Shown here piece by piece: positions 6,717-14,548 of a stretch of DNA of 19,145 nt (position 1 is the stretch's first letter; each line of letters begins with the position of its first letter). The notes beneath the pieces were generated by a model. It made no database searches. It saw only the letters and a program-made list of their open reading frames with translations, and had not been told where the DNA came from. The translations under genes were made by a program, and so were the position numbers. Origin of the DNA: JACTUA01 sp035506435 (GTDB lineage Archaea > Halobacteriota > Methanomicrobia > Methanomicrobiales > JACTUA01); assembly GCA_035506435.1 (NCBI GenBank), contig DATJPK010000156.1:1-19145 (forward strand), given 5' to 3'.

Positions 6717-8096
6717 ATGGCCGGAGCGGGGGTGAAGAAGCGGCTCTTCGGCACGAACGGCGTGCGTGGTATCGTCGGGGAGGACATGACCCCCGGCCTT
6801 GCGCTCAGGATCGGGGCTGCCCTCGGGTCCATGCGAAAGGGGAAGATCGCCGTGGGACGGGACACGAGGACATCCGGTCCCGCCATGGCGAGCGGCCTCA
6901 TGGCAGGGCTCATGGCCACCGGGTGCGACGTCGTCGATACCGGGGTACTCCCGACGCCCGCCCTCCAGTACATCGTCCGGGGGAGGTTCGCGGGGGGGGC
7001 GATGGTCACCGCCTCGCACAACCCCCCGGAGTACAACGGGATCAAGATCATCGACACCGACGGGACCGAGATGGGAGACGAGGAGGTGGTCCTGCTCGAG
7101 GACCGGCTCTTCTCGAACCGGTTCGAGCTTGCCCCGTGGGACCGGGTCGGGAGGCAGTTCCCCGCCCCTGACCTCGTCGAGGAATACCTCGCCGCCGTCC
7201 CGGCCCGGTTCCCTGCCGGGACGGGAAACGGGATAACCGTCGTGGTCGACCCGGGATCCGGGGCAGGGTGCCGTACCACCCCGGAGATCCTCGGCCGGAT
7301 GGGGTGCCGGGTCCACACCCTGAACGCGGTGCCCGACGGTACCTTCCCGGGCCGCGCACCCGAGCCCTCCCCCGGTGGCCTCGAGCCCCTTTTGCAGATG
7401 GTGACCGCGACCCGGGCGGCGATGGGCCTTGCCCACGACGGGGATGCCGACCGGACCGTGTTCGTGGATGAGAAGGGCCGGTTTATCGAGGAAAACCGTG
7501 AGTTCGCGCTCGTCGCCCGGGCCATGTGCCGGGAGAGGAAAGGAGTGATCGTGATGCCCGTGAGCACCTCGCGCATGGTCGAGGATGTGGCCCACGATGC
7601 CGGCTGCACCGTGGACTATACCGCCGTCGGTTCCATCTACGTCGCCCGCCGTATGATGGAGCTCATCGCGAAGGGCACCCCCGTCGTCATGGGGGGCGAG
7701 GGGAACGGCGGGCTCGTCTATCCCGGCCACCAGTTCTGCCGGGACGGGGCCATGACCGCGGCAACGGTGGTTTCCCTCGTCGCCGCCTCGGGAGAACCCC
7801 TCTCGGCGATGGCCGACTCGCTCCCGAAGTATCACCTGATCAAGGAGAAAATCCGGGTCAGCGACCCCCGGGCCATCGTCCCGGGCCTCGTCCGCCGGTA
7901 CACTTCGGAAAAGCCCGACCTCACCGACGGCATGCGCCTCAACCGGGACGAGTCCTGGGCGCTCGTCCGCGCATCGGGCACCGAGCCCCTCCTCCGGATC
8001 ACGGTCGAGTCACGGAAAAAGGACGTGGCGCAGGACCTGCTTGCCGAGATCATGGATGCCGTGAAGGGGACGGAATCCCGGGCCGGGATGCCCTGA
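6717..8096 (+). CDS. glmM: Phosphoglucosamine mutase (phosphohexomutase family)
   Basis: A 459-residue cytoplasmic enzyme. It should interconvert glucosamine-6-phosphate and glucosamine-1-phosphate toward UDP-GlcNAc for surface glycans and N-glycosylation. All family landmarks are present: FGTNGVRG at 11-18, the phosphoserine loop TASHNP at 98-103 (Ser100), the magnesium loop DGDADR at 241-246, the sugar loop GGEGNGG at 326-332 and the phosphate-binding RASGTEP at 418-424. The length matches archaeal GlmM. Archaeal members can also act as phosphomannomutases, so substrate specificity is inferred. The start ATG has GGAG 9 nt upstream, overlapping the end of the DUF5806 gene 3 nt away. Confidence 0.9.
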   Translation: MAGAGVKKRLFGTNGVRGIVGEDMTPGLALRIGAALGSMRKGKIAVGRDTRTSGPAMASGLMAGLMATGCDVVDTGVLPTPALQYIVRGRFAGGAMVTASHNPPEYNGIKIIDTDGTEMGDEEVVLLEDRLFSNRFELAPWDRVGRQFPAPDLVEEYLAAVPARFPAGTGNGITVVVDPGSGAGCRTTPEILGRMGCRVHTLNAVPDGTFPGRAPEPSPGGLEPLLQMVTATRAAMGLAHDGDADRTVFVDEKGRFIEENREFALVARAMCRERKGVIVMPVSTSRMVEDVAHDAGCTVDYTAVGSIYVARRMMELIAKGTPVVMGGEGNGGLVYPGHQFCRDGAMTAATVVSLVAASGEPLSAMADSLPKYHLIKEKIRVSDPRAIVPGLVRRYTSEKPDLTDGMRLNRDESWALVRASGTEPLLRITVESRKKDVAQDLLAEIMDAVKGTESRAGMP

Positions 8097-8356
8097 TCGT
8101 GAATTATTTTTCTGATCCATGAACTCCATCCTTTCTTTTGATAAAATATTCGGTATAAATACGCTGTTTATGAGGTTTTAAGAGGAAAACATTTTCCAAA
8201 ATTCACGTTTTTGTCTATAATACTCATGAAAAGGTCAGGAAACTGTTTTTCCTTTGTAATTTGTGTGGATATGTTTTTTATTTGCTTAAACCGATAGTTT
8301 TTGTTCGCAAGTATTATATATAAAATCAAGGTATATCATGTGTTGAGGAGATCCCC
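8097..8356. other. AT-rich intergenic region with T-run terminator and small hairpins
   Basis: These 260 nt are strikingly AT-rich against GC-rich neighbours. Just after the glmM stop is TTATTTTTCT (8103-8112), a plausible archaeal oligo-T terminator. Two small hairpins follow: GGAAAA/TTTTCC (8184-8197) and AGGAAA/TTTCCT (8237-8253). The 3' end holds the promoter of the next gene. No open frame or tRNA is visible; a small RNA is possible but unsupported. Confidence 0.55.
8314..8324 (+). promoter_or_regulatory. TATA-box promoter of the helical-repeat gene
   Basis: TTATATATAAA in GTATTATATATAAAATC is the clearest TATA box in the window. It predicts a start near 8343-8346, giving a leader of only about 12 nt that begins with the ribosome binding site GAGGAG (8345-8350). 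Confidence 0.6.
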
Positions 8357-11300
8357 GTGCCCGCAGCCCCCAATACGACCCATATAAAGAAAAAGATCCA
8401 CCAGGCTCTCCTACATAAAGATCTCGATGGCATCCGGGCCATCCTCGAAGATGTCCGGACCATCCAGAAGAGGAAGGAGCGCCGGGCCATCCTTGCCGTT
8501 ATCCACGAGGCCATCAAGGAGGCCATTTTCAAGGAGGAGACCCCCGAGTTCCTGGTCTTCTTAGGCGACCTCCCCTTCGCCGAAATCCAGGAGGTTGCCG
8601 ACCGGGCCATCAAGGCCTACATCGCCTCCCGGAACGAGAAGTGGCTCCAGAAGACCATCGAGCTCTGCCACGGCCTCGACCGTAAGAACTACCAGTCCAA
8701 GATATTCTCGGTGGTAAGCAAGGAACTCATCGAGGCAGGCGTCGCCCAGAAGGACCGGCAGCTCATGGAACGGGGGATGTCCACCATCCACATGATCTCC
8801 TTCCGGAAGCACCGGTCGAGCATCATGATGGACATCATCCCGATGATCATCGTCTGGAGCGTCTCGACCGAGGACGACCGGCACCTGTATACCTCGCTCC
8901 AGCTCATCGACGTCATCGGGGACGTCTCCAAGCGATCCATCCTCCACTCCGAGATCGCAAAGGCCATCGGGATGATCGGGATCCTCCAGCGGGACATCAA
9001 GGGGGTCCGCGAGGCGGTGAAGATCGCGATCATCATCAAGCAGAAGCAGCGGCGGATCACCTGCGTCTCCCACATCCTCGAGCGGGGCTGGTCATCGCCC
9101 CTCGGGAAGCAGCTCGAGGACGTGGTCAGCTTCATGCAGCTCATGGGCGAGATCCCCGCCCCGAGGAAGTACGAGATCCTCTCGGTCCTCATCGAGCACC
9201 TGCTGAACCGGATGAAGGACAAGAAGCAGATCAACTATACCCTCCAGAACCTGGTCGAGAAGATCCCTGCTTCGCGGGAGTGCATCGTCCTCAAGCTCGT
9301 GAAGAAGGCCGAGGCGTCGGGGGACAAGTGGTACTTCGAGCGGGCCCTCGAGTTCAACGAGAAAATATCCGACCCCTCCCGGACGCCCATCAAGGACATC
9401 ATCTCGTCGTCGAGCTCGGTCGTGGAAAAGACCGGGGACGTGAGCCTCCTCATGAAGACCGTCCCCCTCCTCGATATGGTGGCAAAGACCTCCGAGGAGT
9501 CCTACCTCCCCCAGTACCTGACGGTCGCCGACACCCTGCTCAAGCGGGGGAACCTCCAGAACGCGGTCGAGATCTTCGCCCGCATCGGCGGGCCGCTCGA
9601 GAGCGGGAACAAGGTGGCCATGGACACCTGCGTCCGGATCCTCAGGGATGGGATCTTCCGGGACGAGACGGAGCTCCTGAAGGAGAAAATCCTCTCGCCG
9701 ATGGACGCGGGCACCCGGGACTTCGTGATCACCCGGGCGGTCACCGAGTTCTGCACCGATGCCGAGTTCGAGGACATCATCGCCCACCTCCCGTCGCTCC
9801 AGTCTCTCACCCTCGTCCACCAGACGCCGGGGGTCATCATCCCGGAGTGCATCCGGATCCTGATCGAACGGAACTTTATCGAGTTCCAGGACCCTTCTGC
9901 CCTCCTCTCTCTCGCGAACCAGATCCCGAACCGGGCAGAGAAGGAGCAGATCGTGTCGGCCATCGTCATCGGGATCGCCCGGGTCGGGGTCGCCCACAAG
10001 AACCGGGACCTCCTCCAGCGGGCCGTCGGGCTCTCCTGCGAGATCAAGGAGCAGCGGCCCCGGTCCGAGGCCCTCGGGCACATCATCGACCAGGCCACCC
10101 TCCTCGCCGTCGAACAGGGTGACCTCGACCTCCTGCACCGGATGATGAAGTGGACGGGGTCCCTCCTCGAGCGGGACTTCAAGCTCTACGCCATCGACAG
10201 CGTGATCAAGGGGATGATCACCTACGGGATCCACCACCAGTCCCCGAAGGCACTCGACGAGGCCTACCTGATCACCCATACGGTGGACGACCCGTCGCTC
10301 CAGCAGCAGCAGCGGGAGGCCATCATCGAGGGGCTCGTCCGGGTCGGCTGCATCCGGCTCACGAACGCGGTCACGCCCATCACCCCCGAGGCCCTGAAGT
10401 TCGAGATCGAGCCCTTCGACCGGGCCCTCTCCCTCCTCCTCGAAAGCGTGAACAGGTCCCAGCTCTCGCTCAAGATCTCGAAGTTCATCGACATCATCCT
10501 CGAATACGCGCAGGCAGCGAACCGGCAGGAGTTCCTGATCCCGCTCACGATGTTTATCCTGAACATCGAGGACCGGCTCGAGCGGAACGCGATGTTCTAC
10601 CGGATCTCGGGGAACTTCCGGGACGTGATGGAGGACCTCGAGTCCACCGATCCCTATGAAATCGTCGCAGCGGTGCTCCAGCGGCTCCAGAGCGGGAACA
10701 TCTCGCCCCTCGTGCTGGACCTGATCCACCGGCTCCTGGAGCAGACCCCCGACTCGTACAAGAAGTTCGCGGGCCTCTGCAACCTCGCCGACTCATACTA
10801 CTCCATCCAGGAGCGGGAGAAGGGCACGGACATCCTGAAGAAGGTGTACAGCAACCTCTCCGCCCTCACCGACCCCTACGAGCGGGCCAGGATCCTCGCA
10901 GATCTCGCAGGGATGCTCGCCCGGGTTGACGAGGCCCTTGCCCGCGACTGCCTGGAGGCGGCAATTGCCCTCCTCAACCAGGTGAAGGACGAGAAGGGCT
11001 CGCTCCTCAGGAAGCACATCGTCTTTGCCATCCTCTCCCTCCACACGTTAAAGACCCAGGAGGAGAACCTGGAGACGGCCCTCGACCTCGTGAAGCAGAT
11101 CGAGGACCCGACCGAGTACGTGAATGCCCTCATCGCCATCCTCTCGATGGTGATCACGGGCGAGAAGGCAAAGGAGATCCTCGCCTCCATCTACGACGCC
11201 ATCGCGGCCATCCCGTCCACGTACGAGCGGGTGGCGATGCTCCTTGACGTCGTCCCCCTCGCAGAGCAGTACGGGGATCCCGACGACGCCCTCCGGCTCC

Positions 11301-11938
11301 TCGAGGAGGCCCGGGCAGAGGTGGAGTCCATCTCCATCCCCTACATCGCGACGATGATCAAGAAGGGGCTCGTGCAGGTGATGCTCATGGTCTACCACAA
11401 GCGGGGCGACGAGGCCATCCGCCGCAAGGCCAAGGAGGTCACCATGCGGATCGAGGACGAGGAGTCCCGGTCCCAGCTCCTGTCCCAGACCGGCTATGAC
11501 AGGGCCGACGCCCAGGTGAGCCCGGTCTTCACCTCCCTCCACGTGCTCCGCGAGAAGATCAAGGAGGGCCGGAACCCGCTGAACGAGCTCTCCTCCATCA
11601 CCCACCAGATCAACACTCTCCCCGACCGGGCGAAGCGGGCGGCCTACTATATCGACCTCTTCCGGATCTTTACCGAGAGCAAGGAGGAGAAGATGGCCGA
11701 GCGGATGCTCTCGGCGGCCATCGACGAGGCTGCCATAATCCGGCCCCTCTCCCGGCGGGCGTACGTGCTCGGCGACCTCGCCCTCAACGTCTATAACGCC
11801 GGCTTCGAGGAACGGAGTAAGGACATCCTCGGCATGGCGGTCTATGCCGCCATGAACATCCGGGACGAAGGCCTCCGTGACGAGGTCTTCTACGAGCTGG
11901 ACGTCGCCCTCCGGATCATCGAGGAGCGCCTTGCGTGA
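8357..11938 (+). CDS. Giant alpha-helical repeat (TPR/HEAT-like solenoid) protein, function unknown
   Basis: A 1193-residue, almost entirely helical protein with no signal peptide, membrane span or catalytic motif that I recognise. It is built from divergent helical hairpins of roughly 35-45 residues. A recurring signature is a short polar turn followed by a helix. Examples are DPYERARILADLAGML, STYERVAMLLDVVPLA, DPTEYVNALIAILSM, RAKRAAYYIDLFRIF and PRSEALGHIIDQATLL, alternating with A..A..L helices. This fits an alpha-solenoid used for protein binding. The GTG start is supported by GAGGAG 6 nt upstream and a strong TATA box. Its stop overlaps the acylphosphatase start (GTGA), so the two are translationally coupled. 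Function is not predictable from sequence; a cytoplasmic scaffold is the natural inference. Confidence 0.85.
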   Translation: MPAAPNTTHIKKKIHQALLHKDLDGIRAILEDVRTIQKRKERRAILAVIHEAIKEAIFKEETPEFLVFLGDLPFAEIQEVADRAIKAYIASRNEKWLQKTIELCHGLDRKNYQSKIFSVVSKELIEAGVAQKDRQLMERGMSTIHMISFRKHRSSIMMDIIPMIIVWSVSTEDDRHLYTSLQLIDVIGDVSKRSILHSEIAKAIGMIGILQRDIKGVREAVKIAIIIKQKQRRITCVSHILERGWSSPLGKQLEDVVSFMQLMGEIPAPRKYEILSVLIEHLLNRMKDKKQINYTLQNLVEKIPASRECIVLKLVKKAEASGDKWYFERALEFNEKISDPSRTPIKDIISSSSSVVEKTGDVSLLMKTVPLLDMVAKTSEESYLPQYLTVADTLLKRGNLQNAVEIFARIGGPLESGNKVAMDTCVRILRDGIFRDETELLKEKILSPMDAGTRDFVITRAVTEFCTDAEFEDIIAHLPSLQSLTLVHQTPGVIIPECIRILIERNFIEFQDPSALLSLANQIPNRAEKEQIVSAIVIGIARVGVAHKNRDLLQRAVGLSCEIKEQRPRSEALGHIIDQATLLAVEQGDLDLLHRMMKWTGSLLERDFKLYAIDSVIKGMITYGIHHQSPKALDEAYLITHTVDDPSLQQQQREAIIEGLVRVGCIRLTNAVTPITPEALKFEIEPFDRALSLLLESVNRSQLSLKISKFIDIILEYAQAANRQEFLIPLTMFILNIEDRLERNAMFYRISGNFRDVMEDLESTDPYEIVAAVLQRLQSGNISPLVLDLIHRLLEQTPDSYKKFAGLCNLADSYYSIQEREKGTDILKKVYSNLSALTDPYERARILADLAGMLARVDEALARDCLEAAIALLNQVKDEKGSLLRKHIVFAILSLHTLKTQEENLETALDLVKQIEDPTEYVNALIAILSMVITGEKAKEILASIYDAIAAIPSTYERVAMLLDVVPLAEQYGDPDDALRLLEEARAEVESISIPYIATMIKKGLVQVMLMVYHKRGDEAIRRKAKEVTMRIEDEESRSQLLSQTGYDRADAQVSPVFTSLHVLREKIKEGRNPLNELSSITHQINTLPDRAKRAAYYIDLFRIFTESKEEKMAERMLSAAIDEAAIIRPLSRRAYVLGDLALNVYNAGFEERSKDILGMAVYAAMNIRDEGLRDEVFYELDVALRIIEERLA

Positions 11939-12210
11939 AGACCATCGAGCTCTACGCCTCAGGCCGCGTCCAGAGCGTCGGGTTCCGGGCCTGCGTGAAG
12001 AGGGTTGCCGGTAATCTCGGGATCCTCGGCGAGGTGATGAACCTCTCCGACGGGAGGGTGAGGATCACCGCCACCGCCGAGGAGGTCATCCTCGAAAAGT
12101 TCGTCTCTATGCTCTACAGCTGCCCCCGGGTCGTCATCCGGAACCTGGAGGTCAGGGACCGGGACCCGGTCGCCTATTCAGATTTCTCGATCCGCCGGTC
12201 CACGGAGTAA
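11935..12210 (+). CDS. acyP: Acylphosphatase
   Basis: A 91-residue enzyme that hydrolyses the carboxyl-phosphate bond of acyl phosphates such as acetyl phosphate, carbamoyl phosphate and 1,3-bisphosphoglycerate. The signature GRVQSVGFRACVKRVA carries the phosphate-binding Arg18. The second catalytic residue Asn36 lies in GEVMNLSDG. The common QGVGFR reads QSVGFR here. It starts with GTG inside the stop of the helical-repeat gene (4-nt GTGA overlap), so translation depends on that upstream gene. It ends 2 nt before the stop of the convergent Cas1 gene. Two other genes in the window handle carboxyl/carbamoyl phosphates, but a link is speculative. Confidence 0.9.
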   Translation: MKTIELYASGRVQSVGFRACVKRVAGNLGILGEVMNLSDGRVRITATAEEVILEKFVSMLYSCPRVVIRNLEVRDRDPVAYSDFSIRRSTE

Positions 12211-12212
12211 GG

Positions 12213-13187
12213 TCAGGAGTGCCCGGGCTCCGGCTCAGGTCCGGGCGCCGGTGCCGCCCGGGGTGAGAAAGGCCGGCCCGTGACGAGCGATTCCCGGAAC
12301 TGCACAACCATGTCGTCGATCTCGTCGCTCTTCACCGTCCCGTACAGCCTGGCGAGGAGCCGCTCGACGAGCCCCTCGGAGAGGTGGCAGCGCCGGTCGC
12401 CGAACTCGTAGTCACCCTCGAGGAGCCCCTTCCGCGCGATGGCAAAGACCGCGTCGTCGACCATGCGGGGCTTCAGGGGCTCGATCAGGTCGTAGACAAA
12501 GGACCCCGTGCCCTCGTGGAGCATCCCGAGGTCGGGGTCCAGGTTCGCCCCGAGGACCGCCCGCATGCACTGGGAGAAGAGCATGGCGTACCCGAATGAG
12601 AGCATGGCATTCACCGGGTCCTGGTGGGGGCGGCGGGTCCTCCTCCGGAAGCCAAGGTCGGGCGGCAGGGTGCGGGAAAGGATCTCGTAGTACATGTCTC
12701 CCGCAAGGGAGAAGAGCCGCCGCACCTCCTCCAGCTTCACGAGGAACTCCATCTCTTTCAGGGAACTGTCGAGGAACTCGAGCTCCCCCTTGTACAGGAT
12801 GTCCCGCCCCGTTTCCCCGCCGAGCCGGGCGATCCGGCCGATCCGCTCGCGTGTGGCCGCCGTGGCGATGGCAAGGGCGTACCGGTGGGGCTGGGCGAGC
12901 TTCTGGACCGCCTTCACCTCCTCGTCGGGGTGCCGGAGCGGGGGGCTGAGGAAGCCGACCGGGGTGCTGTCCATGTCGAGGAAACTGATGGAGCCCCCCG
13001 CCTTCAGGAGGTTCGTGATGACCGAGGTATGGATGGTGTGGCCTCCGGCGATAACCAGGTGGTGGACGCCCCTCAGGGGGTAATTCTTCTCCTCGCCCTT
13101 CCTCTGGATGACGAGCGTCGTGGGGGTGGACTTGATGTGCGCACCGTACCCTGACACGGTGAGCCAGGGGACTTTCTGTAAAACCAT
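12213..13187 (-). CDS. Stand-alone Cas1 homologue (solo Cas1) with altered active site
   Basis: A 324-residue Cas1-family protein. Residues 1-80 form the beta-rich N-terminal domain (PLRGVHHLVIAGGHTIHTSV, then LKAGGSISFLD...PVGFL). Residues about 100-285 form the helical catalytic domain, with RRTRRPHQDPVNAMLSFGYA at 182-201, His224 in GMLHEG and Asp233 in VYDLIEPLKP. CRISPR integrases coordinate metal with Glu, His and Asp. Here the Glu aligned with the RGIEG motif is Phe159 (VRRLFSLAGDMYYEIL), and the His-Asp spacing is 9 residues rather than about 12-13. The tail (306-324) is Pro-rich. No cas2, cas4, effector genes or repeat array lie in the window. Neighbours are a convergent acylphosphatase and a divergent arginine deiminase. 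It is clearly Cas1-like; its activity and role are unknown. Confidence 0.85.
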   Translation of the reverse strand: MVLQKVPWLTVSGYGAHIKSTPTTLVIQRKGEEKNYPLRGVHHLVIAGGHTIHTSVITNLLKAGGSISFLDMDSTPVGFLSPPLRHPDEEVKAVQKLAQPHRYALAIATAATRERIGRIARLGGETGRDILYKGELEFLDSSLKEMEFLVKLEEVRRLFSLAGDMYYEILSRTLPPDLGFRRRTRRPHQDPVNAMLSFGYAMLFSQCMRAVLGANLDPDLGMLHEGTGSFVYDLIEPLKPRMVDDAVFAIARKGLLEGDYEFGDRRCHLSEGLVERLLARLYGTVKSDEIDDMVVQFRESLVTGRPFSPRAAPAPGPEPEPGHS

Positions 13188-13308
13188 TCTTTACCTGCAG
13201 AAACCGGTTTTTCAGCGAAGAAAGATGGCTTTTCCGTTCACATTAACTCATCGTTTCTTGCCGGTCCGGTGGAAATCCTCTTCAACCGGGACGCCCCTCA
13301 CCTGATGC
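13188..13308. promoter_or_regulatory. Divergent intergenic region of solo cas1 and arginine deiminase
   Basis: These 121 nt separate the two divergent starts. CATTAACTCA (13241-13250) is the only TATA-like element and could serve either direction weakly. AAACCGGTTT (13201-13210) is a perfect 10-bp palindrome close to the Cas1 start and is a candidate operator. Neither gene has a strong ribosome binding site. Confidence 0.3.
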
Positions 13309-14547
13309 ATGGAACCGGGGGCCCGGGCCGAGTGGGACCAGCTCAGGCACGTCCTCGTCCACGAACCCGGGATCGAGGTCTTTTTTGCCCTCCTCGACCC
13401 CGGTGCCCACCTGTACGAGCGGTTTTTCAACCACCACGAGGCCCGGTGGGAGCACCGGCAGCTCTGTGACCTCCTGCACAACAGCTTCGGGGTCCGGGTC
13501 CACCACCTGAAGACCACGCTCATGGAGGAGGCTGCGGGGCCGGGCCCGGTCCGGGACCGCCTCGTCTCGCTCGCGCAAAGGCGCCTCGGCGAAGGGGGTG
13601 CCGGGCCGTCGGTTTCCCTCCCGGAACGGGACCCCGAGCACCTCTTCAGGATCGCGGTCCTCAACCCGGCCATCGGCCATGGCAGGGGGAGTCACCTCAG
13701 GCTCGGGAACCCCCTCCACAACCTCTACTTCATGCGCGACCAGCAGGCGGCGACCGACCGGGGCATGTGCATGGCGAGGATGGCGACCCCCGAACGCTCT
13801 GAGGAGGTGGGGGTCACCTCCCTCGGCCTTGCCGCGCTCGGCGTGGAACCGGTCCACCGGGTCGGGAATGGCCGGTTTGAGGGAGGAGACTTCATGCCCG
13901 CCGGCGAGTTCGCCCTGGTCGGCTGCGGGTCGAGGACGAACCCTGACGGGGTCCGCGACCTGCTCTCCGGGGGAGCGGGATTCGACGAGGTCGCGGTGGT
14001 CCGCGAGCCCCGGCATCCCCTCGTCGACGGCCGCGACCCGATGGTGAACATGCACCTCGATACGTACATGAATATCCCGAAGGAAGGGGTAGCGGTGGGG
14101 AGCCCGGACCTGCTCCGGGCATCGAAGGTCACCGTGTACCACCGGTCAGGGGACGGGTATGAAAAGGCAGGCAGCGGGGGAACCCTCCCGGAGTATCTCA
14201 GGGGGAAGGGGTTCGACCTCATCGGGATCAGCACCCTCGAACAGCTCTGCTACAGCACGAACTTCCTCTGCGTGAAGGACGGGGCCTGCATCACTCCCGA
14301 TGCGAGCGTCCTTGCCCCCATCGTGCTGAGAAGGCTCCAGGAGAAGGCCGGCGCAAACCCGGCGAAGTACGGGAGGCTCCTTGCGCAGGCGGAGCATGAC
14401 TACGGGGCCCTGAAGAGCGAGTCCGAGTTTTTCCCGCACAAGAGGGAGGTCTATGCCCACGGCCTCGAGATGACGACCGCCATCCTCACGAATGCCACCG
14501 GCGGGTACGGCGGGGCCCACTGCATGACCTGCGTGATATCGCGGTAA
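13309..14547 (+). CDS. arcA: Arginine deiminase
   Basis: A 412-residue cytoplasmic enzyme converting L-arginine to citrulline and ammonia, the first step of the arginine deiminase pathway. The catalytic set is visible: Asp144 in NLYFMRDQQA, Glu191 in RFEGGDF, His249 and Asp251 in NMHLDTY, and nucleophile Cys405 in GGAHCMTC near the C-terminus. Length and residue order match bacterial and archaeal ArcA. The ATG at 13309 is the first start after an in-frame stop at 13303. It converges on carbamate kinase with 1 nt between the stops rather than sharing an operon with it. No ornithine carbamoyltransferase or arginine/ornithine antiporter is in the window. The product could feed energy or nitrogen metabolism. 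Confidence 0.9.
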   Translation: MEPGARAEWDQLRHVLVHEPGIEVFFALLDPGAHLYERFFNHHEARWEHRQLCDLLHNSFGVRVHHLKTTLMEEAAGPGPVRDRLVSLAQRRLGEGGAGPSVSLPERDPEHLFRIAVLNPAIGHGRGSHLRLGNPLHNLYFMRDQQAATDRGMCMARMATPERSEEVGVTSLGLAALGVEPVHRVGNGRFEGGDFMPAGEFALVGCGSRTNPDGVRDLLSGGAGFDEVAVVREPRHPLVDGRDPMVNMHLDTYMNIPKEGVAVGSPDLLRASKVTVYHRSGDGYEKAGSGGTLPEYLRGKGFDLIGISTLEQLCYSTNFLCVKDGACITPDASVLAPIVLRRLQEKAGANPAKYGRLLAQAEHDYGALKSESEFFPHKREVYAHGLEMTTAILTNATGGYGGAHCMTCVISR

Positions 14548-14548
14548 T

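Noticed and set aside
6051..7835. 594-codon open frame on the minus strand
   Set aside because: It is exactly antisense to the DUF5806 gene and glmM; the His/Gly/Arg/Pro-rich product is the usual shadow of GC-rich coding DNA.
9092..10729. 545-codon open frame on the minus strand
   Set aside because: Antisense to the helical-repeat gene, with repetitive Asp/Leu/Val/Glu composition caused by the codon bias of the real gene.
12213..13187. Casposon
   Set aside because: No family B DNA polymerase, HNH nuclease or terminal inverted repeats lie around the Cas1 gene; the flanking genes are ordinary cellular genes.
12213..13308. A CRISPR array or cas operon near Cas1
   Set aside because: No direct repeats of 24-40 nt with regular spacing and no cas2, cas4 or effector genes are visible in the window.
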